64,000 nucleotides of DNA from Sipunculus nudus (lineage: Eukaryota > Annelida > Sipuncula > Golfingiida > Sipunculidae): the NCBI GenBank assembly GCA_026874595.1, contig CM049313.1:14381508-14445507 (forward strand). Reading direction: 5' to 3'. The notes under the pieces are model-generated. The model did no database searches. It was given only the letters and a program-made list of their open reading frames with translations, and was not told the origin of the DNA. Of the stretch, positions 1 to 12,100 are shown in pieces. Both the position numbers and the translations under genes were made by a program. The number at the start of each line of letters is the position of its first letter. Position 1 is the stretch's first letter.

Positions 1-1098
1 ATATATTTTTTTTAGAAAAAGGATTCTGTCAGATTGTGACATATAATGCTACTTCTTTATAAGAGAGCTGTTCCATGTTATGAGAGAAAGTCTCATGGAT
101 TAAAAGCCAGAAAGTTGAAAAGTGCTCATCAAAGTTTAGAGGCCCAGGAGGAGTGCCCTTATCTCATCTGGTAACAGGTGAAATAAAGGAAGCAAATATT
201 AGCATCGGTGATCGTCAACACACAGAAACAGTGTACATCATGAAAGGTCAGTCAATGAATCTCTTGTCAAAGGCAGCCATTCAGGCTCTAAACTTACTGA
301 AACCAGATCCTGTTGTCTACAGTGTTGAGAGTACACCAGACTTTAAACGAGTTTCCAGAGCTATTCAAGGGTTTAGAGGCCTATAATTTCCATTAGAGGA
401 TAACGCCATGCCTCACTGCTTGTACACTCCACAGAGAGTTCCACATCCACTACTCCCAAAAGTCAAGGATCAGTTTGTTCAAATGATTTACTTAGGAGTG
501 ATATCTCCAGTGACATAGCCTACTGAGTGGTGTTCAGGAATGGTCATAGCACTAAAGCCAAATGGCCAGATAAGACTTTGTGTAGACCTGACGCCATTAA
601 ACAAAGAATTGAAAAGTGAGATTCATCCCATGGCAACCATGGAGGAGAATTTAGCAAAACTCCAAGGGAGCACAGTTTTCACGAAGTTGGATGCTAATTC
701 GGGGTTTTGGCAAATACCCCTCCATCCATCATCACATCAACTTACAACATTCGTGACTCCATATGGCCGGTTCCACTTCAACAGACTTCCGTTTGGAATA
801 AGCTCCGCCCCTGAAATTTTCAGCAAACCATGTCACAGATACTGGAAGGCTTAGAAGGAGTGATTTGTCACATGGACGACATCTTAGTCCATGGGCCAAC
901 ACCAGAAATCCATGACCAACGAGTGCGGGGAATATTATCAAATCTTCAGGAAGCTGGCTAAACCCTTAATGAGAAATGTGAGTTTTCCAAAAAGAAAATA
1001 ACCTTCTTGGGTCACATCATAACGCCAGAAGGCATTGGGGCAGACCCTGAAAAAACACGGGCCGTCCAGGAATTTCCAACCCCAACAAATGTCACAGA
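1..1098 (+). pseudogene. Ty3/gypsy pol fragment: protease edge and reverse transcriptase (broken)
   Basis: The first ~400 bases resemble the degenerate end of a retropepsin region. From about 420 to 1098 the reverse transcriptase is readable: the first catalytic aspartate lies in FTKLDANSGFWQIPL (685-725) and the second active-site motif in CHMDDILVHG (868-897), a HMDD variant of the usual YxDD. FLGHIITPEG follows at about 1005. Breaks: a stop near 518, a one-base loss near 819 that shifts the frame, and a stop near 958. The reading stops at 1098, where another retroelement has inserted, and resumes at 2709. Coding capacity is lost. Confidence 0.85.
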
Positions 1099-2708
1099 TG
1101 ATATGCCGGGATCACAAGTCGAATAGCGATGCAGTATAGTCTTTATTCAAAGTGAAGTTGTACATTCTATGTCGTAAACTGATCTGCCTAACGAGGCCCT
1201 CTGGCCCCTAATTATACCCTCTGGGTGGATTGAATCTGCACTAGCTAAGTTGCCCGAACTTATGACTAACGAATCAGTGTTTGCCTATGCAGACGAATCA
1301 GCGGGTGCGGTGCTGACCAACCGTCATGGTTGACTGCACTTGACCGGTAACATTCAATGGGTGAACTACACTGCCCGGTGTCCTGCAATATTAAGCTACC
1401 TCATTTATTCCCTGATAATTATGAAACAGCTAAAGACTAAACACGTGTATAACAACATTATTAAACACCCCCTGGCTTTAAAAAATTCGGACCTCCAAAT
1501 TAAACATAATATAAGTACATATATATGAACACATATGGAATGATGTTAACGTACACTTACACTACCATCTGAGTCCTCGTTTTAACAGTGTATCGCAAAT
1601 TGATGAATATATACATATATACTTCTCACAAAGAGTCCCACAAACATAAGTCCTCTGTTATTGACCAAGTCCATAACAGTAATAGAAATATTCCATAAAA
1701 ATGTATATCCAAATTAATATGCTGCTTGACACGGTTTAAATGCATAAGATAGAACATGTGGTCCATAAATTGTCCAGACGCATAAATTGGATTTCAGAAT
1801 CTATTACGGGCGAAGTCTGTTCTTACGTCTTCTCCGACTAGCGTGGAATTCTTGAAGTGCTAATTGGCCTATGTTTTCAACTGGTTCCATGAAGTCTCCT
1901 TGAATCCTTTCCATTTAAGTTTGTACATCTTACGACGCCCTGTGCCTTTGCACGCTAGGAGTCTCTCTACCTCATACCACTTGTCATTTAACTGCTCGTC
2001 TGAGCTTGGTTGGCGATCCGTTTCCAGTTGCTGATTCTGCGTGACTGCTTTTGGATTAATAGTAGCTGGTCGCGCATCTGGGTCGGTATAGGGCTTCAGT
2101 CTGTTCGCATGTACCAATGAACGCAGAGGCTTATTGGAGTCACAATGGTTGAGTGCGTAAGTGTGATTAGGTCCAGAATCTGCAATGTAGATGTGACCTG
2201 TCCATCTTGGCGTTAGTTTCTGACTCAGGCCTCTTGGAACTCTGGTATTACGTAACCACACTTTCTGGCCTACCCTAAATTGCGGAGTCGCCGCCTGGCG
2301 GTCATGCCTCTGTTGGTACACTGTCTGAGATCTTTTGACATTAGCCTCTGCTAATTCCCTTGTTATCTGTAACGACTTTTTAAGGCGCTGTAGATACTGT
2401 TCATGGTCCGAGGTACCTCTGGTATCCTCAACTGGCAACTCATTGTCAATTGGAAGTCGCATATCCTTTCCAAATAGCAATGTGTACGGGGAGAATTGTG
2501 TTGATTGCGTGGCCGGCGTTCTATGCAGCCCCATCAATATTCCTGGTAGTATTTTGTCCCAGTTTGTTCGTTCTTTGTCTACATAAGTACGTAGCGCCTG
2601 TTCGATTGTACTATTTGTGCGCTCACATACATTATTTGTCTGAGGATGATAAGCACTAGTTTTGAGTCTTTTCACATTATACAATTCACAGAGCTGCGAC
2701 ACCACGCA
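1099..2708 (-). mobile_element. Nested Ty3/gypsy fragment (integrase with chromodomain plus LTR-like end)
   Basis: This piece splits the pol frame of the outer element: the outer reading stops at 1098 and picks up again at 2709 with the next few residues of the same domain. On the minus strand it reads integrase C-terminal half, chromodomain, an untranslated stretch, then an end that on the plus strand begins TGATATGCCGGGATCACAAG, which would be the 3' tip (...CA) of its LTR. It is truncated at the integrase side. I see no clear 4-6 base target duplication, so the insertion was either incomplete or later trimmed. The boundary between internal region and LTR (somewhere between 1100 and 1868) is not resolved. 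Confidence 0.75.
1869..2705 (-). pseudogene. Integrase C-terminal half and chromodomain of nested Ty3/gypsy element
   Basis: An open stretch of 278 codons. It opens inside the integrase catalytic core with SAYHPQTNNVCERTNSTIE, whose glutamate is the last residue of the D,D-35-E triad; the two aspartates are missing because the element is truncated. Then come the GPY/F-like region (VGQKVWLRNTR, LTPRWTGHIYIADSGPNHTY) and a chromodomain-like end (KWYEVERLLACKGTG, YKLKWKGFKETSW) typical of chromoviruses, where it guides insertion to chromatin marks (family knowledge). The open frame is a remnant and not a working gene. Frame integrity suggests this insertion is younger than the element it sits in. 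Confidence 0.85.
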
Positions 2709-4727
2709 GAACTGCAGAGGTTTAATGGGATGGTCAATCAGTTGGCTAAATTCCTACCAATTTTGGCCTACCAAATCTGTCCAAAATTAATGAACCACTT
2801 TGTCAGTTACTTAAGAAAGAACAACAGTGGATATGGGATTCACCACAGGAAACCGCATTTCAGAACATTAAGACAAAACTAACCTCTACAGAAGTACTTG
2901 CTCATTATGACCCAAATAGACACTGCATCGTGGCTGCTGACTCCAGCCAGTACTGCCTAGGGGCAGTTCTCCTACAAGAGGATGCAGAGGGAAATCGGCG
3001 TCCTGTTTTGTATGCCTCACAATCACTCAATGAGACAGAGATGAGATACGCAGTCATAGAAAAGGAAGCACTAGCAGCAACATAGGCCTGGGAGAAGTTC
3101 TCAGACTATGTGCTTGGAACAAGTTTCACTCTAGAAACAGACCACAAACTTTAGTGCCTCCACTCTCGTCATCAGATCTGTCAAAGCTGCCAGCTAGGAT
3201 ACTGCACTTTAGACTGCATCTCAGCGATATGCTCCAAAAGTCAAATATGTCCGGGGGTCAACCAGAAAACAGCAGACGCACTATCTCTTGCATCATTAAG
3301 CAAGCCAGTACAGGAAGACTTGATCATGATAGAGGAGGCTGAAGAATTCAAAGATATAGTCGTTAAGCACCTTCCAGCAACAGACAAACAACTTATTGAG
3401 ATCAAATAGGCTCAAAAGACAGATGTCATATGCACTCAAGTTAGGAAATATGTCGAGGAAGGATGGCCGCCCATTATGCCAAGTCTCCCTCTTCTCAGGC
3501 TGTATTGGGATAACAGGCAACACCTCACAGTAAATGACAACATGTTAATGTTCAACGATTGCATAGTGGTACCTCAAGCCCTGCAGCTGGAACTCCTCAA
3601 AAAAATCCACACTGGACACCTGGGCATCACTAAATGCAAGGGAAGAGCATATAACAGTGTCTGGTGGCCTTCCATAACATCACAAATTGAAGCTATGTGC
3701 AACAGATACGTTACCTGGGCGCTACATCGTCCTAAGAGGAAAGAGCCGTTGCTCTCATTATCTGTTCCATGGGGACCATGGGACCGAACAGGCACAGACT
3801 TGTTCGAGTTGAACAAGAAAGATTATCTAGTCATTGTAGACTATGGTCCAAGATGGCTTGACTTTAAGGAGTTGCCCTCGACAACTACACAAACAGTCAC
3901 AAAAGCTCTTTGTGAAACATTAACCACACACGGGACACCCAATGTGGTAGTCTCTGACAATGGACCACAGTTCTCTTCGAATGAGTTCAAGAGCTTTGCT
4001 GAGGACTGGGGGTTTACACATGTTACCTCATCACCCAGATACCCCCAGGCCAAGGGAGCAGCAGAGAGAGCTGTACAGACAGCTAAGAACATCATTAAGA
4101 AGAACTCCATCCCTACCTAGGGCTACTGGCATACAGAAAGCACCACTACAGAGTAAGAAGATGCCGTCACAGCTTCTCATGTCATGTCAGCTGCACACAA
4201 ATCTGCCTACGGCAGAGCAGAATCTTACACCTGAGTTAGTGAACCAGGTAAAGTTCAGGGAGAAGGACGAGGCATACAAGCAAAAGTACATGCAGGACTA
4301 CAATAAAAGGCACAGAGTGATACATTTACCATGCCTGAAACCAGGTGAGAGAGTTTACATTAGAGATCAAGGCCGTCATGGAGAGATCGTTGAGAAACTG
4401 GACTATTCCAGATCTTATAAGGTCTCTATGTAGAACGGCAGTGTAATCAGGCATAATCGCAAAGCCCTGACCTATATCCGGATAGACAGCGGAACCTCAC
4501 CTGATACAGTCGTGGCCCCACAGGGGATTACCTCGCAAAGACCAGCCCCGACTCAACTCTCTCGCCATTGTATTCCTGCGTCTACTCAAAACCAACCAGG
4601 AACAAATGCCACTGCCTCATCTGTAGTAGATACCAGTGACCAAACCTGTCACCCAACAGGTCAGTCAACAAGATCAGGTAGAACGGTCAAATCTACTTGC
4701 AAACCTGACATGATTTATTACAAGTGA
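2709..4727 (+). pseudogene. Ty3/gypsy pol remainder: RNase H and integrase (broken)
   Basis: Continuation of the outer element after the nested insertion. 2709-2880 is the RT/RNase H connection (RFNGMVNQLAKFLP). RNase H follows with CIVAADSSQYCLGAVLLQ (about 2923-2976) and YAVIEKEALA. The integrase zinc finger has HTGHLGITKC, but the last pair reads MCNRYVTW, so one cysteine is lost. The catalytic core has GTDLFELN (3791-3814), VVSDNGPQF and an AERAVQTAK glutamate near 4066. Stops near 3083 and 3407 and a frameshift near 4118 break it; the tail (4119-4727) continues in other frames as a basic, proline/threonine-rich C-terminus. Not functional. Confidence 0.85.
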
Positions 4728-4999
4728 AAGGGCAGAATAATCCCCAAAGCTCTGAGATTAGTCTGCCAATGAAGAGCTTTATTATATGTCTAAGTTTTGT
4801 GCCGTTTGAGATATTAAGAGATTGTGATAAGTAATAAGTGGACACAGTTCAGCTATTATTGAGTCAGTAATTGTATTGGTAGATGATAAATGAATAAGCC
4901 TGTCCTTTTCGAGTGCATAAGCTGAGAAGAGACATTTGCATGTTATCTGATGCCTGTTGGACACTTTATGTTTATTTAAGATAAATCTTTAAATATCCC
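4728..4999 (+). other. Untranslated 3' region of the Ty3/gypsy element
   Basis: AT-rich stretch between the last readable pol codons and the polypurine tract. No motif recognised. Confidence 0.5.
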
Positions 5000-5137
5000 A
5001 AAGGGGAGATGTTGTATAATATGAAACATGTATCACGAGATACCTCTGTATGTGGTGACCCCTGCCAGTAATAAAGAGAGTTGTGTTGTTCATGATGGAG
5101 TCCGGTGTGTTAAACACCAAGTGAAAGTGTTTTTACA
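5000..5137 (+). repeat. Polypurine tract and 3' LTR of the Ty3/gypsy element
   Basis: A purine tract AAAGGGGAGA (5000-5009) is followed at once by TGTTGTATAATATG, a canonical TG start, and the block ends ...TTTTTACA at 5137, giving a short LTR of about 128 bases. It holds a polyadenylation signal AATAAA at 5070-5075. No second copy is in the window, so the exact end rests on the TG...CA rule alone. Confidence 0.65.
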
Positions 5138-5219
5138 CATATACACATTAAAAAATGTACAGAACCTTACAGTCCTTATACCTTAAGGTAATGAGTATCA
5201 CATGCACTGAACTTTTCAG

Positions 5220-6106
5220 GTTGTGATGGTGATACAACAAAGCCTAGTGGCCTGCCATCAGTTATATTTGATCTGCCCCAGCTGAAGTCATTGAACGTGA
5301 GCTACCAAGTGATACACCATATACCAGAGGATGTGAAGAAACTCTGCCACCTCCAGATTCTCAACTTATCCCACAATCCCAAGCTTGTCAGCCTAAGTGC
5401 AGACATTGGCAGTCTCCCCTTACAGAGTAAGTTAACTATCAATTGTCTTGTTTTTATGTATATCAGATTGCTTGTTGTTTATAATGCGGAGGAGCCAACA
5501 AATTATGCTGTCTTTGTACCTTGAACTTTATAAAAAAAAATGTGTAATAAAAAAATTGAAGATTAGGTACTTACATATTAATTAATTTTAAACATATCAA
5601 CCAAAAGAGTGGTAAAAATTATGAAATTTGATTTTCTGATTGCATCTTTGTAAAATCATGCAGTTTAGCCTTTTATGTATGGTCCTTGAAAACCAAGAAA
5701 TTGTGATCTTGTGTGTGAAAGAACATTTAACTGAAACAGTCATTGCCATTGCTGGATTGACAGTGGTTATCATCAGGCAGAATGATACTTTATATAACAT
5801 GCTACATAAAGTGTCTTTTGCAAGAAGCGTTTAAATTATGCATTGTTGGTTTTACTTATATTGGTGTATAAAATGTGTTTTACAAAACATAGGATTTGAC
5901 CATATTCGTTTTGGTTTATTGGTGAATGTGACTTTTTTAGAGCTGCATCTGGATGAATGTGTCAGTTTACAGACACCACCAAAGGAAATCCAGAGGAAAG
6001 GCTTGGAGGCCAATCTTGCCTTCCTAAGAAGACTCCAGAGTGGCTCTGTGCCTTGCAGAAGAACAAAACTAATGTTTGTAGGCCTGGGTGGAGCTGGAAA
6101 AACAAG
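5220..6106 (+). CDS. ROCO gene exons 1-2 in window: last leucine-rich repeats and start of Roc
   Basis: Exons 5220-5426 and 5941-6106. The first starts inside a codon (two bases), showing that more exons lie upstream. Residues 1-85 hold about three LRR units of 22-24 residues: [27 protein letters not shown] and [16 protein letters not shown]. The second exon then runs through a charged helix ([20 protein letters not shown]) into the Roc domain and ends inside the P-loop, after GLGGAGKT (residues 116-123), the G1 motif that holds the GTP phosphates. The acceptor of the first exon is 82 bases from the end of an LTR. The splice donor of the second exon (AAG|GTCAGT) is the seed of a tandem array in the following intron. 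Confidence 0.9.
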
Positions 6107-9100
6107 GTCAGTAAATATAGAAAGGAGATTTTTTTAGCTGAAGAAGAACAAAACTCATGTTTGTAGGCCTTGGGGAGCATAAAAAACAAGGTCAGTATGC
6201 TGCAAATATGGAAAGGAGACTTTATTTTGTGTTGCAGAAGAACTCATGTTTGTAGGCCTGGGTGGGGCATAAAAAACAGGTCAGTATACAGTAAATATAG
6301 AAAGGAGACCTTATTTTGTGCTGAAGAAGAATAAAACTCATGTTTGTAGGCCTGGGTGGAGCTTAAAACATGGTCAGTATGTAGCAAATATTTGAACAAG
6401 ACTTTATTTTGTGCTGTAGAAGTACAAAACTCATGTTTACAGGCCTGGGTGGAGCTGGAAAAGGAGGTCATAAAGCACTGAATATACAGAAATGAGACTT
6501 CATTTTGCCCAGGGAAGAATAAAACTGTTAGGCCTGGGTGGAGCTGCCAAATTAATGTCAGTACTTGTGTACTGAGGATTTAAATACAAGTCACTCATCA
6601 TAAAAATACAATTGTTCTATGTATTTTGATTATTATTGATAATGCTGTTGGGGATGTTATTTTCCCATTGCAGTTTACTTAGGGCCATGAAAAGTGAAAC
6701 TAAAACATCTAACATACCAGCAGGAGAGGACATTACAGATGGTCAGTTCAATTGACTCCTCATCTGCATAAAACATGCTCTCCTAATGATTTGTACATGG
6801 AGAAATTGCTTTATTTTCACCTCTACTCTTCAACTTAGCAGCAGTTAACTGTTATTATTTGATCTATCAGTGTTCTTTTTGAGGGTTTTCTTTTATGCAT
6901 TCAAATAATGCTCTGTTGAATAGCTATACACAGAGAAATTGTTCTTTATTTTTGCTTCAGCAAATAACTGAGCTGCAGTTAACCATGTAAAAATTTGACT
7001 TAGCAGGAATCTTTTGGAGAACTGTTGATCATCATTTTTACATGCTTTATACATGACTAATGTTTTCCACTGCACCTAATTAATATTTAAAACACCACAT
7101 GGCAGTGCCTTTTGCTTTGTCATCATTGCTTTATTGACAGAAAATTTTCTTCTAGGAAGGAATTGCTAAATCAATTCATATTCTAATTATGTAAGATATT
7201 TTGAAATTTGTGCAAAGAATTTCTTTGAATCTGTGCCTGTGAATTTGTGAGTGTGAAAGGAATACTGAAAAATGTGTAAATATAAATTAAAAACTAAAGA
7301 GTTTCTGGGATGGTAGTTTTCTGTTTGTCTTTTAATGAACAGATAACAAAGTGAAAGGTTATCATTGTTTGGTTTTACACGCTTTCCATATATTATATGC
7401 ATACATTGGATGATTAATATTAGTGATTAAGCTTTTGCATTAATTCCAGAATTTTTCAGGCTGTTGTAACTAGCAAGAGTAGATAGGAGGAAATTCTAGT
7501 CTCTGGTTAGTGATATTCCATAAATGTCCTACATGCTACAAAACCAGTCGCTAGGAAGTTATGATAGTATACATCTGTATGGAAGGTATTAACTGTCATG
7601 TTTTTCCCTTGGTTTATCAGTTGGTTTGTCTTTGAGCAATTTAAGTTCTGAACAAATTTTGATGTAATTGTGTTGAGGAACTATCTTTTAACAGCCAAGG
7701 AACAATTCAATGTTAGGGGTAATCTAGATTTCCATAATTATTGATTTTTAATTCAAAGGATTATGTACCATTATGAGACAGGGCAGTTCCTTTGTCCATG
7801 GGAAGACTGTCTGAACAATTTATGGCGTCTTTCAAGCAACTGAGCAGTTGAACCTATTTTCCTGAAGGGTGACACTGGTTTACAATACATGGAATCCTGG
7901 TAAGGGGGATCCAGTTGCAGGGGTATATTGAGTACACACACATCTAGAATGGTACACTATTATGTGATTAATTATTCTGATTGGCCCTGTGGTTGGGGCA
8001 GTCTACATATCAGTATTGTCCTAGACTCAAGAATGGTTTTGAAGACAAAATCTTGAATACATAGATTCCATTGTCCCCATCACTGTACTGAGAAAGGTCA
8101 TGCAGTCAAAATAATTAGATCATTGTATCAAGTGTTGGGTGGTCTTTGGGCAAAATAGAGCAAATATATAATTAAAATAAACTTGTAGGACACCATTTTG
8201 CCATTAGTACCCAACATGTCAATTCTGCCATATCCTAGTACAATATCTAAATGACGCTTATTTTATTGTGTATATATTCCTGTTTCTTTGATTTAACTGT
8301 ACTCTGTAATGTGAAAACTATACTGCATGTACTCTAGCTTTTAATCATTGTTTTAAACACCTCTGCTTGTAATATTATAAATATATAGAAACATATAATT
8401 GAATTAAAGATCCCCCCCCCCCCACCAGTTTGTTGCATTCGCGACACGAATATAACCTAGTGTTTTGCACTCATGACACATGAAAGGTCAATGGGGCATC
8501 ATATCTACCTGACCTAATTGTATGAAAGTTGTAAACCAGCTGGGTCTTAAATGTCTGCTTTGTCGTACACAGCTTGTTTTTGTTTTCCCCAAGCGCATAC
8601 TAACCCAGTTTGAAAAATGACGAAATAGTCGTTCAAAATGGCAAAGTTTATGGTAAATGCTGATAATCCTGTCATATATACCAGGTTACATTTTTAGCAT
8701 ACAAGTTTCAAAGTCACAACAAATATGTCAGATACATGGTTTTCTAGTGGCGTTAAATAAAATAAGACACCTTTGATAGGTTTGTTTAATTCTCAGTACA
8801 GGTGGAGAATGATCTTTTAATACCTGATCATATCAGAAAAAAGTAATGGTATTATATTGTGTTCACTGTAAATGAAGTTTGATTGTAATCATGATCCCAG
8901 AAAACTATAGATTACAAAAGATATTTACCTAAATTTGATAGTTATATACTTTTGATACATTTAGCAAAATCTGAAATTTTCTGAAAATATTTCAGGCTGA
9001 TGATTCAGGTATAATGTTGCTCATTTTACTTTTTGATTTTGTTCAGCTGCAAACTTTTTTATTCAGTAGTGAATTTATCAGTGTGTGATGGTTGACAATT

Positions 9101-12100
9101 TATAAACAGGAATTAACTGCCATTATAACTACCTAGAATGGTTGATAAATTGCAGGTATTGACATCACAGACTGGAGCCTTACAATACAAGGCAGCACAG
9201 TCAAGTACAGTATGTGGGACTTTGCTGGACAGACTGTGTACTATAACACCCACCAGGTATGTATATGAACACTTCAACCAGGTAGTGAGAATGCCATGCT
9301 GAGCAGGTAACACAAGCTCTTCAAGTTGTCCACTTGAAGGTATCTATAAATGTAACAGGGTCACTTCTGAGTGATAAGGGGGATGTTGTGCTTGCAGAAA
9401 CAAAAAAGCTGTGTTTACATTGTTTAATTCCTTCAAAGATATTGACAAAGCTGCAGTGGCATGCTGCCAGGGTCACCAGTAAGAGTGAATCTGTTTTACA
9501 ATAGCTAATGAAATATAGACATACACAGACTATACATAGAGTATGATTATACCGCCATATATAGGTAAGACTAGGCATTATGCAGTTTTATGCTCCAGAC
9601 AAAATGAAGATAAATATATAAAGTCAAGTGTTACATTCTTAGACAGAGTTAAGGGTTACATTAATGCATATTAAATATACTCTCACTAGAGAAACAGTTT
9701 AAAAGGAGGTTGGAAGTTTTAAAGCTGGCTGAAAGTAAGAAAAATTATAACCCAACTACAAAGATAATGACGTATAATGCTGTTAGTTGCATGCTCACCA
9801 GTAAGAACAGAATGCCATCTCTATGACGAGTTTTCCCTCTAATATGTGCTTCATTATTAAGTAAAATTACACGAGGTAAACTTTAGATGGGGGACTTTGG
9901 TATGAAGAGAGTGTATGAAATGAGTCATATCCCCAAGGAAACTCAGAAAACAAACTGTGCCAGACGAGTTCCATCAACCCTTGACATAAATATTTATATA
10001 TTATACTTATTTCTTCAAATGGACACTTAGGTTGCAGGTCAAACTGTGCATTGTTATATCAGAAAAAAAAAACAATACCTTATTTTAAAGCAGTGTTGAA
10101 GTTCAAACTGGTGATGAGATTATCACACTGGTTTTTTCTGTACACAATTTTGGCGCAGTCTTTAATATTGTGCTTTCTGTGGAGGAGCAGATCAGCTTGA
10201 TGATTTGCAGTGTATACTATCACCTGCAATGCATTGAAAAGATTAGACTTCCTCTGACGGAAAGTGCTTGCAAGAAGGCCATCCATGCAACACTTAATTT
10301 GGTCTGGTAATGGACTTTTTTAAATATAACTGACAAGGCATTACATATCATCTTCAAAACAATGCTGCTCATCTGCTAATTTGCACTAAATGAAGTTATA
10401 AATTACATCACCCCAGTGCTTTACCAAATCCACTAGCTGCCTGTGAATCAGTGAAAAAAATACAAAATTCTGACTACCTTACAAAAATACCTGCATGCAG
10501 CAAGTGAAATGATTGTGCTTTATAAATGAATAAATTATTATAATTATTATTTATTGTCCCCCACTCCCGCAGAACTGGGGACATTGATTTAGATTTGTCT
10601 GTCTGTCCATCTGTCTTTCTAGCTGTCTGTCCCTTGTCAGGTTTTTTAGCTCAGCTGACTGAAAGTCATCTGAGCTATAGCGATCACTCTTTGTCCGTCG
10701 TCCGTCTGTCCGTCTGTTAACCAGGCACAAATCGTAACCGCTGAACCTAGAACCTTGTAACTTGGGATTCTGAGAGGTCCATGAAAAATCTCCTTGGAAA
10801 CCAGAAATTAGGTCTCTGTTACCCATATCCTTCGAGCTATGGGGCCCCAAAGTACCCCCCAGAAAAGTAAAAAATTTCATACAAAAACTTCAATATTTCA
10901 TTAACTACTTGACTGATGGTCATGATTTTTGGCATACATATTGATCATGAGATGTTCCATCACTTCCTGCAGACTGGTGGCGCCACCTGTATTTTTCGAA
11001 TTTTTAAAAATTTTTTTCTCTATTTTTGAGACCTTTAAAAATGTGAACATCTGTTAACAAGGCACAAATCGTAAAGCCTAGACCTAGAATCTTAATTCTA
11101 GATACACTGAGAGGTCCATGAAAAATCTCCTTGGAAACCAGAAATTAGGTCTCTGTTACCCATATCCTTTGAGCTATGGGGCCCCAAAGTACCCCCCATA
11201 AAAGTAAAAAAATTTCATACAAAAACTTCAATATCTCAATATCTACAACACTGATGGTCATGATTTTTGGCATGCATATTGATCATGAGATGTTCCATAA
11301 GTTCCTGCAGACTGGTGGCGCCACCTGTATTTTTCGATTTTTTAACAATTTTTTCCTCTATTTTTGAGACGTTTAAAGATGCTGTCATCTGTTAATGTGG
11401 CACAAATCGTAACTGCTGGACCTAGAATCTTCATTCTCGACACACTGAGAAACCTATTAAAAGTCTCCATGGAAACCATAAATTAGATCTCTGTTACCCA
11501 TATCCTTCGAGCTATGGGGCCCCAAACTACCCCCCAGAAAAGTCAAAAATTTCATACAAAAACTTCAATATCTCTTTAACTACTTGACTGATGGTCATGA
11601 TTTTTGGCATACGTATTGATCATGAGATGTTCCATCACTTCCTGCAGACTGGTGGTGCCACCTGAATTTTCGATTTTTTACGAATTTAAAAATGTGAACA
11701 GCTGTTAACAGGGCACAAATCATAAAGACTGGACCTAGAATCTTCATTCTTGACACACTGAGAGGTCCATAAAAAGTCTGCATGGAAACCTGAAATAGGT
11801 CTCTGTTACCCATATCCTTTGAGCTATGGGGGGCTCCCAATAACCCCCAGAATAATGGAAAATTTGATAAAAACAAACTGCAACATCTCAATAACTACAA
11901 CACTGATGGTCATGATTTTCGGCATACATATTGATCAAGAGGTGTTTCATCAGTACCTGCAGACTGGTGGTGCCACCTGTATTTTTTCAAATTTTCACAA
12001 TTTTTTTTCTCTATTTTCGAGACCTTTCAGGATGTAGTTATCTGTCAACAGGGTACAAATCGTAACAACTGGACCTAGAATCTTCATTGTTGACACACAG

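Larger units (their letters stand above)
1..5137 (+). mobile_element. Degenerate Ty3/gypsy LTR retrotransposon, 3' part, 5' cut by window
   Basis: The order protease-like region, reverse transcriptase, RNase H, H2C2 zinc finger, integrase, purine tract and 3' LTR is that of a Ty3/gypsy element. It is inactive: in-frame stops (near 518, 958, 3083, 3407) and frameshifts (near 819 and 4118) break the pol frame, and a second element interrupts it at 1099-2708. The 5' LTR, gag and primer-binding site would lie left of the window. The right end is only 82 bases upstream of the next ROCO exon, so the element sits in an intron of that gene. Similarity to the K02A2.6-like group is my reading of the RT and integrase motifs; a repeat library would settle the family. 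Confidence 0.9.
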
